Source: an uncultured Cytophagales bacterium
Lineage (GTDB): Bacteria > Bacteroidota > Bacteroidia > Cytophagales > Thermoflexibacteraceae
Direction of reading: 5' to 3'
Assembly (NCBI GenBank): GCA_938039675.1
Contig: CALHUI010000028.1
Location: 1-46,615 of the forward strand
DNA length: 46,615 nucleotides
Part shown: positions 1-8,836 of the stretch, one piece after another
Position numbering within the stretch: the stretch's first letter is position 1
Layout: each line of letters starts with the position of its first letter
Program-made: the position numbers and the translations under genes
Notes under the pieces: model-generated
What the model saw: only the letters and a program-made list of their open reading frames with translations
The model's database searches: none
Told to the model about the DNA's origin: nothing

Positions 1-85
1 TGCTGAGGCTTCAAATTGTGCGAGAGTTAAGCCCGTAGCGGCTTTGCATTTTTTATCGCTGTTTAAATTAAAAAATACTTGCCAT
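1..85 (-). pseudogene. Possible 5' end of an IS transposase, frameshifted and cut by the window edge
   Basis: Read on the minus strand, positions 69 to 1 encode NLNSDKKCKAATGLTLAQFE followed by ASA. The core TGLTLAQFEA resembles the N-terminal helix of DDE transposases common in Cytophagales (family recalled, not searched). An ATG at 85-83 opens the frame but reaches TAA at 70-68 unless one T is dropped from the T6 run at 75-70; with five T the product would begin MASIFNLNSDKK. I infer an old or inactivated insertion whose body lies outside the window. The call is weak because only about 28 codons are visible and terminal inverted repeats were not identified. Confidence 0.3.
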
Positions 86-135
86 GTTTATGTAAATCTG
101 ATGGGATTTATCAGCAAATTTAAGCAACTTGCTGA

Positions 136-672
136 TTATCACCAACCAAAAGGTGTATTGTTGTAACCTCACTGCCTTACGGAGATAGTCGCACAACGGT
201 TGCTTAGGGACAATTTTCAAGACTTGCCAACGAGTGGTTAGACGTAGAAAATGCCAACCAAATAGACAATAATTTAATGGGCGGAAAACGACAAAAAGAA
301 GTTTGTAATTTTGACAGTTTGGTACTCAGAGAAAGCCTTGAAAAAGTTGCATTGGCAGACGAAAAAAGAGCCAAAGAAGTTTCTTCGTTTTATTGCGACT
401 ATCAAAAGTCTATTGAAAACGTAGCCAAAACTATCAAAAAAGGCGGTTATGCTTGTTATGTAGTAGGAAACAGAAAAGTAAAAGGTGAAGTTTTGCCTAC
501 AGGCGAAATAACCAAATACTTTTTTGAAAATCAAGGCTTTTTACACATAGAAACCATTATTCGCAATATTCCAAACAAACATATGCCGAGCAAAAACAGC
601 CCGACAAACGTAACAGGCAAGAAAGACGAAACAATGAACAATGAGTATATCGTGATAATGCGGAAAGAATAA
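136..672 (+). pseudogene. Decayed N4-cytosine-type DNA methyltransferase, 3' part only
   Basis: The frame reads IVVTSLPYGDSRTTVA, then a TAG at 205-207, then GQFSRLANEWL and a well-preserved C-terminal part ending at 672. In this family the catalytic motif IV is TSPPYGDS followed by TTVAYGQFS. Here the first Pro of SPPY is Leu (CTG at 172-174) and the Tyr codon has become TAG. The downstream section keeps family features (DNNLMGGKRQKEV, GGYACYVVGNRKVKG, NIPNKHMPSKNSP). About half of a normal gene is missing upstream: the frame is closed at 121 and 133 and no motif I is seen. An ATG at 277 could start a 131-residue product, but it would lack the catalytic motif. I infer a dead restriction-modification remnant, possibly truncated by the element at 1-85. 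Confidence 0.72.
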
Positions 673-814
673 AACCTATATCCAACGTTGCATTTGTGGC
701 AAGGCGGGCAGACATGCTAATTAAACACTCTCTACCGGCTTCTATGCGCGTGAAGGTAATAGGTGTCTAAGCCGACCCTGTACAAATAATATACGCAGCC
801 CTCACCCCATCCAT

Positions 815-2119
815 TTACTCGCGCAGTCCTGCTTTGTAGGTTTCTAATGCACGGTTGCGGGCAAACTCGTGCTGTACAATGGGCTGATAACTCGTGCTGC
901 CAAACTCAGGAACCCACTTACGTACATAGCGCAATTCAGGGTCAAATTTTTGGGTTTGCAGCGCAGGGTTAAATACACGGAAGTAAGGTGCCGCATCGCA
1001 ACCGCTGCCAGCCGCCCACTGCCAGCCGCCGTTGTTGGCCGAAAGGTCAAAATCGAGCAATTTTTTGGCAAAATAAGCCTCTCCCCAGCGCCAATCTATG
1101 AGCAGATGCTTGGTTAGGAAACTTGCCGTAATCATGCGCACGCGGTTGTGCATAAAACCTGTTTCGTTCAATTCGCGCATACCAGCATCTACAATCGGGT
1201 ATCCGGTTTGGCCATTGCACCATGCTTCAAATTCTTTTTCGTTATTGCGCCATTGGATACGGTCATAAGCAGGCTTGAAAGCATGGGTAGCAGTATGAGG
1301 AAAATGATAGAGAATCATCATGTAAAAGTCGCGCCAGATGAGTTCATTCAGCCATGACTCGCTCAAAGCAAGACCGCGACGTGCCAGCGCGCGAATACTT
1401 ACCGTACCAAACCGCAAATGCACACTGAGGCGAGAAGTAGCCGACAAGGCAGGGAAATCGCGTTTAGCCCCATATTGCTGCAATAAGGTATCAGACACAT
1501 CCATGGGAGGAAAAACCGCCTCCACCGAAACAAAGCCCATGTCTTCCAATGTCGGGACAGGCAACGGCGTGGTTTTGAGAAAATTGTGTAGCAGTGAAAC
1601 CGTATCATAAGCCGCCGTGTGCGCATCGGTGAGCAGTTTTTTCCACTTGCGGCTGTACGGCGTAAAAACAGTATAGGGGCTACCGTCGTCTTTTACCACT
1701 TCGTCGCGGTCAAAAATGCATTGGTCTTTGTAGTCGTGAAACGGTATGCCTGCGCGAGAGAGTATCTGCGCTATTTTAGCGTCGCGTTCCTCGGCATAGG
1801 GTTCGTAGTCACGATTAGTGAATACAGCCTTTACGTCGTATTCCCGCAAAATTTCCGGCCAAACCTCCTCGGGCTTGCCGTATTTTACCAACAGGCTGCT
1901 ACCCATCTGCCGCAACTGTTCCGAAAGGCGTAAAACGTGCCGATGGATAAATACCACGCGCTTGTCGTGCCTGTCGTCTAAGGCATCCAGAATATGGCGG
2001 TCAAATATGAAGAGCGGCAGCACAGGCAATCCCGACTGCAAAGCATAAAAAAGACCTGCATTGTCTTCCAAACGCAGGTCGCGGCGGTGCCAAAATATTG
2101 CAATGCTATTTTTTGTCAC
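815..2119 (-). CDS. phrB: Deoxyribodipyrimidine photo-lyase (class I, FAD-dependent)
   Basis: This 434-residue protein repairs UV-induced cyclobutane pyrimidine dimers in DNA using blue light and FAD. The N-terminal photolyase domain starts IAIFWHRRDLRLEDN, the usual class I opening. The C-terminal FAD-binding helical half carries WRDFYMMILYHFP, GYPIVDAGMRELNETGFMHN, WGEAYFAKKLLDFDLSANNG and GWQWAAGSGCDAAPYFRVFN, the family signature that binds FAD and the dimer. Length is slightly short but normal for Bacteroidota members. The start is GTG at 2119, inside the last codons of the upstream rhomboid gene (14-bp overlap), which indicates translational coupling. It is probably the last gene of an RlmB-rhomboid-rhomboid-photolyase run. 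A cryptochrome-like role is possible but the motifs favour repair. Confidence 0.95.
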   Translation of the reverse strand: MTKNSIAIFWHRRDLRLEDNAGLFYALQSGLPVLPLFIFDRHILDALDDRHDKRVVFIHRHVLRLSEQLRQMGSSLLVKYGKPEEVWPEILREYDVKAVFTNRDYEPYAEERDAKIAQILSRAGIPFHDYKDQCIFDRDEVVKDDGSPYTVFTPYSRKWKKLLTDAHTAAYDTVSLLHNFLKTTPLPVPTLEDMGFVSVEAVFPPMDVSDTLLQQYGAKRDFPALSATSRLSVHLRFGTVSIRALARRGLALSESWLNELIWRDFYMMILYHFPHTATHAFKPAYDRIQWRNNEKEFEAWCNGQTGYPIVDAGMRELNETGFMHNRVRMITASFLTKHLLIDWRWGEAYFAKKLLDFDLSANNGGWQWAAGSGCDAAPYFRVFNPALQTQKFDPELRYVRKWVPEFGSTSYQPIVQHEFARNRALETYKAGLRE

Positions 2120-3017
2120 TGTATTTAAAAAGCGTTTGTTTCTCTTCGGTGGTCAGGCTTTCGTAACCGGTTTCGGAAATTTTGTCGAGTATGCGGTCAA
2201 TTTCTTCTTGCGAGGGCACGGCTCGCGAACCTGTTCCGCTGCCTCGCTGGTTACGGGAAGCATCTTTATGAGAAACTCGAATTTTTGATTTTGGTTTGGT
2301 TATGCGATGCCAAAAATCGGGGACTGTCCAAAGTAAGCGATTCAGAGGCACGGAAATATCCGTTCCACGCTGGAAAAGTTTGATGAAAATATAGCCCATC
2401 AGTGCGCCGCCAAGGTGGGCTATATTGCCACCCGCATTAGAACCCGATGAACCTATGAACGACAAAAAGATGGTAATGGCAGCTACGTATTTCAGCCTGA
2501 CAGCGCCAAACAGAAGCAAGTGTATGCTATACTCGGGCAGCAGCGTAGCAATACCCGTAATAATGGCGTAAACACTTGCTGATGCGCCAATCATACCGAC
2601 GGCCGGCATGTTGTTATAGAAAAAAGGAATCGTATTGTACACTAATAAATACAAGACACCACCTACAAGTCCGCCGTACACATATATGGCAATCGTGCGC
2701 TTGCTGCCCAAAAACTCATCGGAAAGCATCCCGAACCAATACAGCATAAGCATGTTGAACAGGATGTGGAAAAAACTCTGATGAGTAAAGAAATAGGTAA
2801 CAATCGTCCATGGGCGCATAATGAAGTGCTCAATAGGCGCAGGAATGTAGAACAGCCCATGAACAAAGTGAGCCAGAGGCGCAATATCAAAAATTTGCGC
2901 TGTCCACATAGCTACATTCAGCACTACAAAAACCACTACATTGATAATAATCAGCCTGCTGAGCCCGCTGTTTTGTTTGTTCCAAGCAACTTTGAAGTCC
3001 TGCACAAAACTGTTCAT
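2106..3017 (-). CDS. Rhomboid family intramembrane serine protease (GASA variant)
   Basis: This protein of about 303 residues should cleave transmembrane substrates within the inner membrane. It has several hydrophobic segments, the family motif HIFFNMLMLYWFG-like (written HILFNMLMLYWFG here), the serine motif MIGASASVYA and the histidine helix NIAHLGGALMGYIF. The usual GxSG is GASA here: Ser is kept but the following Gly is Ala. A hydrophilic C-terminal tail of about 70 residues, rich in Lys, Arg and Gly, follows the last membrane segment. The ATG at 3017 is preferred over a TTG two codons upstream. A second rhomboid gene lies 44 bp upstream and photolyase overlaps its 3' end. Confidence 0.9.
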   Translation of the reverse strand: MNSFVQDFKVAWNKQNSGLSRLIIINVVVFVVLNVAMWTAQIFDIAPLAHFVHGLFYIPAPIEHFIMRPWTIVTYFFTHQSFFHILFNMLMLYWFGMLSDEFLGSKRTIAIYVYGGLVGGVLYLLVYNTIPFFYNNMPAVGMIGASASVYAIITGIATLLPEYSIHLLLFGAVRLKYVAAITIFLSFIGSSGSNAGGNIAHLGGALMGYIFIKLFQRGTDISVPLNRLLWTVPDFWHRITKPKSKIRVSHKDASRNQRGSGTGSRAVPSQEEIDRILDKISETGYESLTTEEKQTLFKYSDKK

Positions 3018-3061
3018 ACCCAAATAATCAATGTGTTAATGCTTTAAAGATAATGAATTGG

Positions 3062-3844
3062 CTAAATTTCACCTCGCTGCCTCCAACGACGAATCAGGAT
3101 AAATGCAAACAGCATACCACCCAAATGAGCAAAGTGGGCAACATTATCGGTCGGGGCAGACTGTATAACAGAATAAATTTCATATACGCCATAGAAAAGC
3201 ACCAGATATTTGGCCTTGATGGGAATAGGGGGGAACAACAGCATCAGTTCTATGTTAGGAAATATCATACCAAAAGCCATCAAAATGCCGAAAACTGCAC
3301 CCGAAGCACCAACCATGGGCACATTTGCTTTTGCTTCATACAAATCGAGCGCAACCTGCCTGCTGGCGGCTATGAGTTCCGCACTTTGCGGATGATTGCC
3401 GAATGTTTCTACAAAGTTCATCAGCGCCGTATTGTACACATTGCCGTATTCGGCTATCAAACCGTCAAAAGCCATAAAACCGGGATTTTGGATGTATGCC
3501 TCTATTGCCGTGCGCAGTTGATAAAGCTCGGCAGTTTCCACGCTCAGATAGCACGCACTCGCTCCCAGCCCGCAGATAAGGTAAAACATCAGGAATCTTC
3601 TGCCACCCCAAAACATTTCCAGCGCAGGGCCAAATACAATCAGTGCCAGCATGTTGCTGAAGATATGCCCAAAATTGGCATGGACAAACATGTGGGTAAA
3701 TATCTGATGAAAAGCAAATTCACTGGAGCCGGGGAACCGCAACCCGAACATTTCTGTCATATTAACATCCGGAAACGCGCCGAAGGCAAAAACTGCTACA
3801 TTCAGCAGCAACAGGTTGCGGACGATAGGAGTAAGTTGGAACAT
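3062..3844 (-). CDS. Rhomboid family intramembrane serine protease
   Basis: About 260 residues from the ATG at 3844 (MFQLTPIVRNLLLLN); a TTG nine codons earlier is less likely. It has the classical rhomboid core: HIFSNMLALIVFGPALE, the catalytic MVGASGAVFGILMAFG and the histidine helix NVAHFAHLGGMLFAFIL, embedded in about six hydrophobic segments. A roughly 60-residue insertion (VETAELYQLRTAIEAYIQNP and onward) separates the third segment from the serine loop. Such insertions are seen in Bacteroidota rhomboids. Unlike its downstream neighbour it keeps the canonical GASG serine motif, so the two tandem copies may have different activity or substrates. RlmB lies 52 bp upstream in the same orientation. 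Confidence 0.92.
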   Translation of the reverse strand: MFQLTPIVRNLLLLNVAVFAFGAFPDVNMTEMFGLRFPGSSEFAFHQIFTHMFVHANFGHIFSNMLALIVFGPALEMFWGGRRFLMFYLICGLGASACYLSVETAELYQLRTAIEAYIQNPGFMAFDGLIAEYGNVYNTALMNFVETFGNHPQSAELIAASRQVALDLYEAKANVPMVGASGAVFGILMAFGMIFPNIELMLLFPPIPIKAKYLVLFYGVYEIYSVIQSAPTDNVAHFAHLGGMLFAFILIRRWRQRGEI

Positions 3845-3896
3845 TGCGTGATGTAAAAAAGGAATTGACAACTTCTACCATAAGAACGCAGGCAGC

Positions 3897-4640
3897 CTAA
3901 GAATGTTTTCCTTGCCGCTGACGTAAGGCTTCAAACAAACAAATGCCTGCCGCTACGGACACATTGAGCGATGAAATATGCCCTACCATCGGTATGGAGG
4001 CTTTCACATTGGTAAGCGACAAGAGCTCGGGGCTAATGCCGTCTTCTTCCGAACCCATCAGAATAACGGTAGGTGCGGTAAAGTCCACTGCATAAATATC
4101 GGTATCTCCTTTTTCGGTGCAAGCCACCACTTGCAAGCCATTACTTTGCAGAAAGTGCAGCGCACCACGCAGGCTTCGCTCGCGGCAAACGGGCAGATAG
4201 CTTAATGCCCCCGCCGAGGCCTTGAAGGCATCGCCGCCCAACCTTGCACCGCCGCGTTCCGGCAAGATGAGTGCCTGCGCTCCGGCACAATCTGCCGAGC
4301 GAGCAATAGCCCCCACGTTGCGCACATCAGTAACACGGTCTAAGGCAATAACCAACGGCAGTTGGCCGGCTGCATAGGTTTCGCTGATGATATTGTCTAA
4401 CGAAGCAAAAGTTACGGCAGATAAAAAGCAGATAACCCCTTGGTGATTTTTGCGCGTAATGCGACGCAATTTTTCCTCCGGCACTTGCACTACGGGAATA
4501 TTGACTTGACGGCACTGTTCCGCAAGTTTGGCAATTGCGTTGTTTTGGATGCCTTTCTGAATCAGCAGTTTATCTATTTCCTTGCCCGATTGCAGCACCT
4601 CCTCTACAGGACGAATCCCAAAAATAAAATCTGTTGTCAT
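3897..4640 (-). CDS. rlmB: 23S rRNA (guanosine-2'-O)-methyltransferase RlmB-like, SPOUT/TrmH family
   Basis: A 247-residue SpoU/TrmH-family enzyme expected to 2'-O-methylate a guanosine in 23S rRNA with S-adenosylmethionine. The N-terminal substrate-binding domain begins FIFGIRPVEEVLQSGKEIDK and contains RITRKNHQGV. The C-terminal knotted SPOUT domain has the three family motifs: ALDRVTDVRNVGAIARSADC (motif 1), LMGSEEDGISPELL (motif 2) and IPMVGHISSLNVSVAAGICL (motif 3). The start is ATG at 4640. Exact substrate position is inferred from RlmB homology; tRNA-acting TrmH relatives usually lack this N-terminal domain. Confidence 0.93.
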   Translation of the reverse strand: MTTDFIFGIRPVEEVLQSGKEIDKLLIQKGIQNNAIAKLAEQCRQVNIPVVQVPEEKLRRITRKNHQGVICFLSAVTFASLDNIISETYAAGQLPLVIALDRVTDVRNVGAIARSADCAGAQALILPERGGARLGGDAFKASAGALSYLPVCRERSLRGALHFLQSNGLQVVACTEKGDTDIYAVDFTAPTVILMGSEEDGISPELLSLTNVKASIPMVGHISSLNVSVAAGICLFEALRQRQGKHS

Positions 4641-4671
4641 GTTAAAAAATTCAACTACAAATATTATATAT

Positions 4672-4704
4672 AAACCCGACGGGTTTCAGCAACCGGTCGG
4701 GTTT
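4672..4704 (-). terminator. Hairpin between the VWA gene and rlmB (dispersed hairpin family copy 1)
   Basis: AAACCCGAC (4672-4680) pairs with GTCGGGTTT (4696-4704), a perfect 9-bp stem, and the stem extends inward after one mismatch. It lies 26 bp past the VWA stop codon and before rlmB, both on the minus strand. A run of T is not clear (TTTATATATAATATTT), so it may be a processing or weak termination site. Similar hairpins occur at 36646-36675 and 41068-41100. Confidence 0.55.
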
Positions 4705-4729
4705 GAAGCTGCCACAGGGCAGATACTAC

Positions 4730-5833
4730 CTACATCTTCTTGCTGCGATATTTGTTGCGCCTGTAATCCTCAAAAATCAGATGCCCCAAGCCTTCTAAAC
4801 TGCTGAAATAGGCATTGCCGCCATTAACCCTAGTGAACTCGCGCACAAACTCTTGCAAGTAGGTATCCGAAGCAATCATAAAGGTTGTTATCGGGATATT
4901 GAGGCGGCGGCACTGAGCAGCCAGATTGAGCGTTTTGCCCATAATCTTACTGTCCAGACCGAAACTGTTTTTGTAGTAGCGAACGCCTTCTTTCAAACAG
5001 GTCGGCTTGCCGTCGGTAATCATAAAAATCTGCTTGTTCTTATTCTTGCGGCGGCGGAGCAAATCCATGGCCAGTTCCAGACCGGCAACAGTATTGGTAT
5101 GATAAGGACCTACCTGTAAATAAGGCAAATCTTTAATCTCTATTTGCCAAGCATCGTTCCCGAAAACGATAATATCCAGCGTATCTTTTTTGTATTTGGT
5201 CGTAATCAGTTCGGCAAGTGCCATAGCCACTTTTTTAGCGGGCGTAATGCGGTCTTCTCCATAAAGAATCATCGAGTGGCTGATATCAATCATCAGCACG
5301 GTAGAAGTTTGGGTTTTATACTCTTTTTCTACCACTTCCAAATCTTGCTCGGTCAGCATAAAATCGCCCAGCCCGTGATTGATTTGCGCGTTTCGGATGG
5401 TTTCGGTCATGGAAATTTGGTCTAACTCATCGCCGAAGCGATACTGACGAATATCGGCACTGAGTTCATCGCCTGCTCCACTGAAAACGGTTTTATGATT
5501 ACCGCCCGCCGATTTTTTCAGTTTGCCGAAAATTTCCTCCAACGATTGACGACGGATGGTTTGTTCACTTTTGGCTGTAATTTGTATGCTGCCATCTACC
5601 GGATTTTCTTCAATATAGCCTTTCTGCTTCAGGTCTTCAAAAAAATCTCCGATGCCGTATTCGCTATTGGTTAGCCCATAGCGACGGTCTAAGTTGGTCA
5701 TCCAGCGCATAGCTTCGCCTACATCTCCCGAAGTCATGTTGAGTAGCTGCATGAAAATATTCAGCAAGTTTTCAAAAGTTGCTTTTTTTTTGTTTTCCTC
5801 CGGATTGAATCGGGTAAAGCGGTAGCCTAGCAT
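4730..5833 (-). CDS. VWA domain-containing protein with intact MIDAS
   Basis: A soluble 367-residue protein without a signal peptide. Residues 1-165 form a mixed region (MTSGDVGEAMRWMTNLDRRY, then QYRFGDELDQISMTETIRNA). Residues 175-355 are a von Willebrand factor A domain. The metal-ion-dependent adhesion site is visible as D183-I-S185-H-S187 in VLMIDISHSMILYGE, with a later conserved Thr (HTNTVAGLELA) and Asp (MITDGKPTC). Proteins of this layout often partner with MoxR/chelatase-type AAA+ ATPases, but none is adjacent here. The start is ATG at 5833. The function is not known; a role in assembly or remodelling of a complex is inference. Confidence 0.85.
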   Translation of the reverse strand: MLGYRFTRFNPEENKKKATFENLLNIFMQLLNMTSGDVGEAMRWMTNLDRRYGLTNSEYGIGDFFEDLKQKGYIEENPVDGSIQITAKSEQTIRRQSLEEIFGKLKKSAGGNHKTVFSGAGDELSADIRQYRFGDELDQISMTETIRNAQINHGLGDFMLTEQDLEVVEKEYKTQTSTVLMIDISHSMILYGEDRITPAKKVAMALAELITTKYKKDTLDIIVFGNDAWQIEIKDLPYLQVGPYHTNTVAGLELAMDLLRRRKNKNKQIFMITDGKPTCLKEGVRYYKNSFGLDSKIMGKTLNLAAQCRRLNIPITTFMIASDTYLQEFVREFTRVNGGNAYFSSLEGLGHLIFEDYRRNKYRSKKM

Positions 5834-5952
5834 AAATCAAGTAAATAAAAGAATGGTACAACTCAAGAATAATAAATAGGATAAAGCGATATTTGGGATT
5901 TTAAAAAAACCGTTTCATCTGCAGCAATACGCAAGGCATGTATCATGCAATT

Positions 5953-6756
5953 TTAAATTACCGAACTGTTTGCAACAGAGTATTGCCGCATAAACTCTAT
6001 GGAATAACGATTAAATAATTCAGGTTGTTCCACATTGCACACATGCCCGCAATTTTTCAGCACTTTCAGTTCTGCATTTTTGTGTTGCCGCACAATATTT
6101 TTTACCTGTGGAAGAAACATGTAATCTTCATCTCCCATCAGATACAGCGTAGGAATGGGCAGTTCTTTTTCGCGGAAATAGCGCAACAGCGGATTAATAC
6201 TTGCCGTAAGGGTAAACCACCGCAAAAACTCCGATTGGCGTAATTTTTTGGCATCTTCTATAAAAAGACTTCTGGACTCACGGTTGCGGGCGCGCGGCAT
6301 CAGAATATATGCACAAATGGTATAAATCCAGATGAAAGGCACAAAGGGCTTTACCGTATCGGCTAACCACACCAGAAAGCGCGAACGAATGTTCAGGCGT
6401 GTGATGGCACCCCCTAAAATCATGGTTTGAATTTTTGAGCGGTCTATTTCGGCAATGGTGCGTATAATCAATGTGCCAAGCGATATGCCTACGAAATGTG
6501 CCTTTTCTATGCCCACGTGCTGCATCACTTCCAATACATCGCGGCTGACATCGTTAAAAGAATAGTTACGTTGCGCAAAAACATCTTTTGACTTGCCATG
6601 CCCTCGCAAATCGAGCAAAAGTACGTTGAAATTAGCCATGTAATCGCGCAGTTGGCGAAACCATATAGAAGAACTACCGCCCGCACCATGAACCAATACT
6701 ACCCAATCGGTTGCAGTCGGATGTTTATAAACTTTGTGATAAAGCATGTGCACCAT
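5953..6756 (-). CDS. Alpha/beta hydrolase fold protein
   Basis: A 267-residue hydrolase. The oxyanion-hole motif is HGAGGSS (H23), the nucleophile elbow is G90-I-S92-L-G94, the acid is likely D209 or D211 in LYLMGDEDYMF, and the catalytic histidine is H238 in CGHVCNVEQPELFN. The lid region contains a hydrophobic stretch (VKPFVPFIWIYTICAYILMP) that may touch membranes or lipids. The start is ATG at 6756; a second ATG three codons in is also possible. It is divergent from the sensor gene at 6874 across a 117-bp gap. Substrate cannot be told; lipase/esterase or C-C hydrolase roles are both compatible. Confidence 0.88.
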   Translation of the reverse strand: MVHMLYHKVYKHPTATDWVVLVHGAGGSSSIWFRQLRDYMANFNVLLLDLRGHGKSKDVFAQRNYSFNDVSRDVLEVMQHVGIEKAHFVGISLGTLIIRTIAEIDRSKIQTMILGGAITRLNIRSRFLVWLADTVKPFVPFIWIYTICAYILMPRARNRESRSLFIEDAKKLRQSEFLRWFTLTASINPLLRYFREKELPIPTLYLMGDEDYMFLPQVKNIVRQHKNAELKVLKNCGHVCNVEQPELFNRYSIEFMRQYSVANSSVI

Positions 6757-6810
6757 GTATTTATTACCTTAAATTTAACGTAAAAAGAACATTCCACATA
6801 CTTTTTTGGT

Positions 6811-6839
6811 TTGGCTTCGTTTAATAATTGTTATTTTTG
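6811..6839 (+). promoter_or_regulatory. Bacteroidota-type promoter of the GAF/PAS sensor gene
   Basis: A TTG at 6811-6813, 18 bp, then TATTTTTG at 6832-6839 matches the TTG-N19-TAnnTTTG form. The -7 box lies 34 bp before the ATG at 6874. Confidence 0.6.
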
Positions 6840-6873
6840 AGCAAGTCTCCAAAATTATTTAACTGCAAAGCTG

Positions 6874-8829
6874 ATGCAAGCGTTAAGCCTCCGCCGTTCT
6901 CTCACGCTGTATGTAGTAATTAACATTTTGTTGGTTATAGTAGGCGGCTTTTTTTTACGGCAATCATGGATAAACCGCGTAGAGAGTGAAAACCTCTATC
7001 GCAGACGCATGTTGCAGCAAGCATCGTCCATACTTTTCGAGTGCGGCTATTTGGCACAAGCTGTCATGCACTATCCGGAAGACGACAACCTGCGCAACCA
7101 ACTCAGCATTGCCAAATCCAAAATGGAGAATATCATACGAATACTCGTACAAGGTGGCACATATACTTCCAGCAACGTTGCCGATAATATGACCCTCCAA
7201 CCTGCCAAAGGCGAAAACTTGGTAAATATGCAACAATTGGCTGTCGGATGGCAGGAAATGAAGAAAGCACTCGACCGATTGGAAAGCAACATCCTTGCGG
7301 CCAATAGTAATAATTTAAACCTGATAGAGTACCGAAATCAGGTAAATGCAGTAGCTGATTTTTTATCGCAAAATCTCATGAAGTTCAGTCGTAACTTAGA
7401 AATAGATATTGCTATTGCTACGCTGCATGTTAATGAAGAAGAACAGATGGCATTTGGCTGGTTGTATGTCTGCCTTGCCGTGTTATTAGTGAATGCTTTT
7501 GTAGGCTACATTTATTTTCTCGACTACATTATTACACCGATTGAAAAAATCAGTGCCAAAATCAGTGCGGTTGCTGATGGCAGACCAAGTGAAACCATTA
7601 CGTTGCCCCCCAATAGTGCCCCTGAAATGCTTGAACTCAATGATGGCATCAACCAACTCGGTAAAATCCAACAAAATATGGCAGATTTTGCCTCTGAGGT
7701 CGGCAAAGGCAACTACGACCACCCTTTTAATGCCCGCAGCAACAATGACACCTTAGGCCTCGCTCTGATTGCTATGCGCGACAATCTGATGCGTGCCGAT
7801 AAGGAAGATGCCATTCGCACATGGGCTAATGAAGGTCAGGTTAAATTTGGCGATATTTTCCGGCAATATGCCAACGACTTGGAGCTCTTTTCTTACCACA
7901 CCATTTCGGAACTGGTAAAGTATGTAGGGGCTAACCAAGGATTTTTCTTTGTGCTCAAAGAACAAGACAAGGAAAAAGCCTATTTAGACTTGACGGCAGC
8001 CTATGCCTATGAAAAGCGCAAATACCTCAGCAAACAGGTACAGGTTGGCAGCGGGCTGTTGGGGCAGGCCATCTTAGAGAAGCAATCGCTGTATTTTACA
8101 GACATTCCGCAAAATTACGTCAGCATTACCTCGGGTTTGGGTGAAGCCACACCCGCGTGCCTGATGATAGTACCTCTGATGATTAACGAAATTGTGTATG
8201 GTGCTATTGAAATCGCTTCTTTTGAGCCGTTCGAGCCGCATCAGATAGATTTTATTGAAAAAATAGCTACTAACATTGCCGGAACGCTTGCCCTTGCTCA
8301 AACCAATGAGCAAACCCAGCGTCTTTTGGCGGAAACGCAAACCTTTGCCGAGCAAATGCGTGCTCAGGAAGAAGAAATGCGCCAAAATATGGAAGAATTG
8401 GTTGCTACACAAGAAGAAATGCAGCGCGTACAAGCTGAAATCCGGAAGAAGGAAGCAGGACTCAGCAGCCTGATTAACAATACCGACACCTACATATTCT
8501 CCTTAGACAAAGGTTTCAACCTGTTGCTTGCCAACGATGCATTCAAAAAATACCTTAAAGCCACTTTGGGTATTGAGCCTCAAATAGGTATGAATATGCT
8601 CTATGATGCTGTGCCGGAAACCAATCGGGAAATGCGCCGCCGACAATATGAACGCGCCCTGTCCGGCGAAACATTCACGGTGATTGAAAACTATAAAGGA
8701 AAAGACCACTCCGACAACTATTACGAAATATCTTTCCAACCAATTTTCAATCAGGCCAATCAGGTGGAAGGGCTGTCGGTATTTATGCGCAATATTACCC
8801 ACCTCAACCCTATCCGCTGGGAAGTATAA
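6874..8829 (+). CDS. Membrane-anchored HAMP-GAF-coil-PAS sensor protein without a kinase domain
   Basis: A 651-residue signalling protein. Transmembrane helix 1 spans about residues 10-28, a periplasmic helical region about 30-190, and transmembrane helix 2 about 194-216. It is followed by a HAMP-like linker (YIITPIEKISAKISAVADGR). A GAF domain covers about 325-475 (VGSGLLGQAILEKQSLYFTDIP, VPLMINEIVYGAIEIASF). A Gln/Glu-rich coiled coil follows at about 480-530 (MRAQEEEMRQNMEELVATQE) and then a PAS domain to the end (INNTDTYIFSLDKGFNLLLA). No histidine kinase, cyclase or methyl-accepting output is visible, so it probably signals through a partner. It sits 7 bp upstream of gldH, which suggests cotranscription and possibly a link to motility; that link is inference. 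Confidence 0.85.
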   Translation: MQALSLRRSLTLYVVINILLVIVGGFFLRQSWINRVESENLYRRRMLQQASSILFECGYLAQAVMHYPEDDNLRNQLSIAKSKMENIIRILVQGGTYTSSNVADNMTLQPAKGENLVNMQQLAVGWQEMKKALDRLESNILAANSNNLNLIEYRNQVNAVADFLSQNLMKFSRNLEIDIAIATLHVNEEEQMAFGWLYVCLAVLLVNAFVGYIYFLDYIITPIEKISAKISAVADGRPSETITLPPNSAPEMLELNDGINQLGKIQQNMADFASEVGKGNYDHPFNARSNNDTLGLALIAMRDNLMRADKEDAIRTWANEGQVKFGDIFRQYANDLELFSYHTISELVKYVGANQGFFFVLKEQDKEKAYLDLTAAYAYEKRKYLSKQVQVGSGLLGQAILEKQSLYFTDIPQNYVSITSGLGEATPACLMIVPLMINEIVYGAIEIASFEPFEPHQIDFIEKIATNIAGTLALAQTNEQTQRLLAETQTFAEQMRAQEEEMRQNMEELVATQEEMQRVQAEIRKKEAGLSSLINNTDTYIFSLDKGFNLLLANDAFKKYLKATLGIEPQIGMNMLYDAVPETNREMRRRQYERALSGETFTVIENYKGKDHSDNYYEISFQPIFNQANQVEGLSVFMRNITHLNPIRWEV

Positions 8830-8836
8830 CTAAATC

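Noticed and set aside
3053..3856. 267-codon plus-strand frame over a rhomboid gene
   Set aside because: Covers exactly the opposite strand of a rhomboid with clear catalytic motifs.
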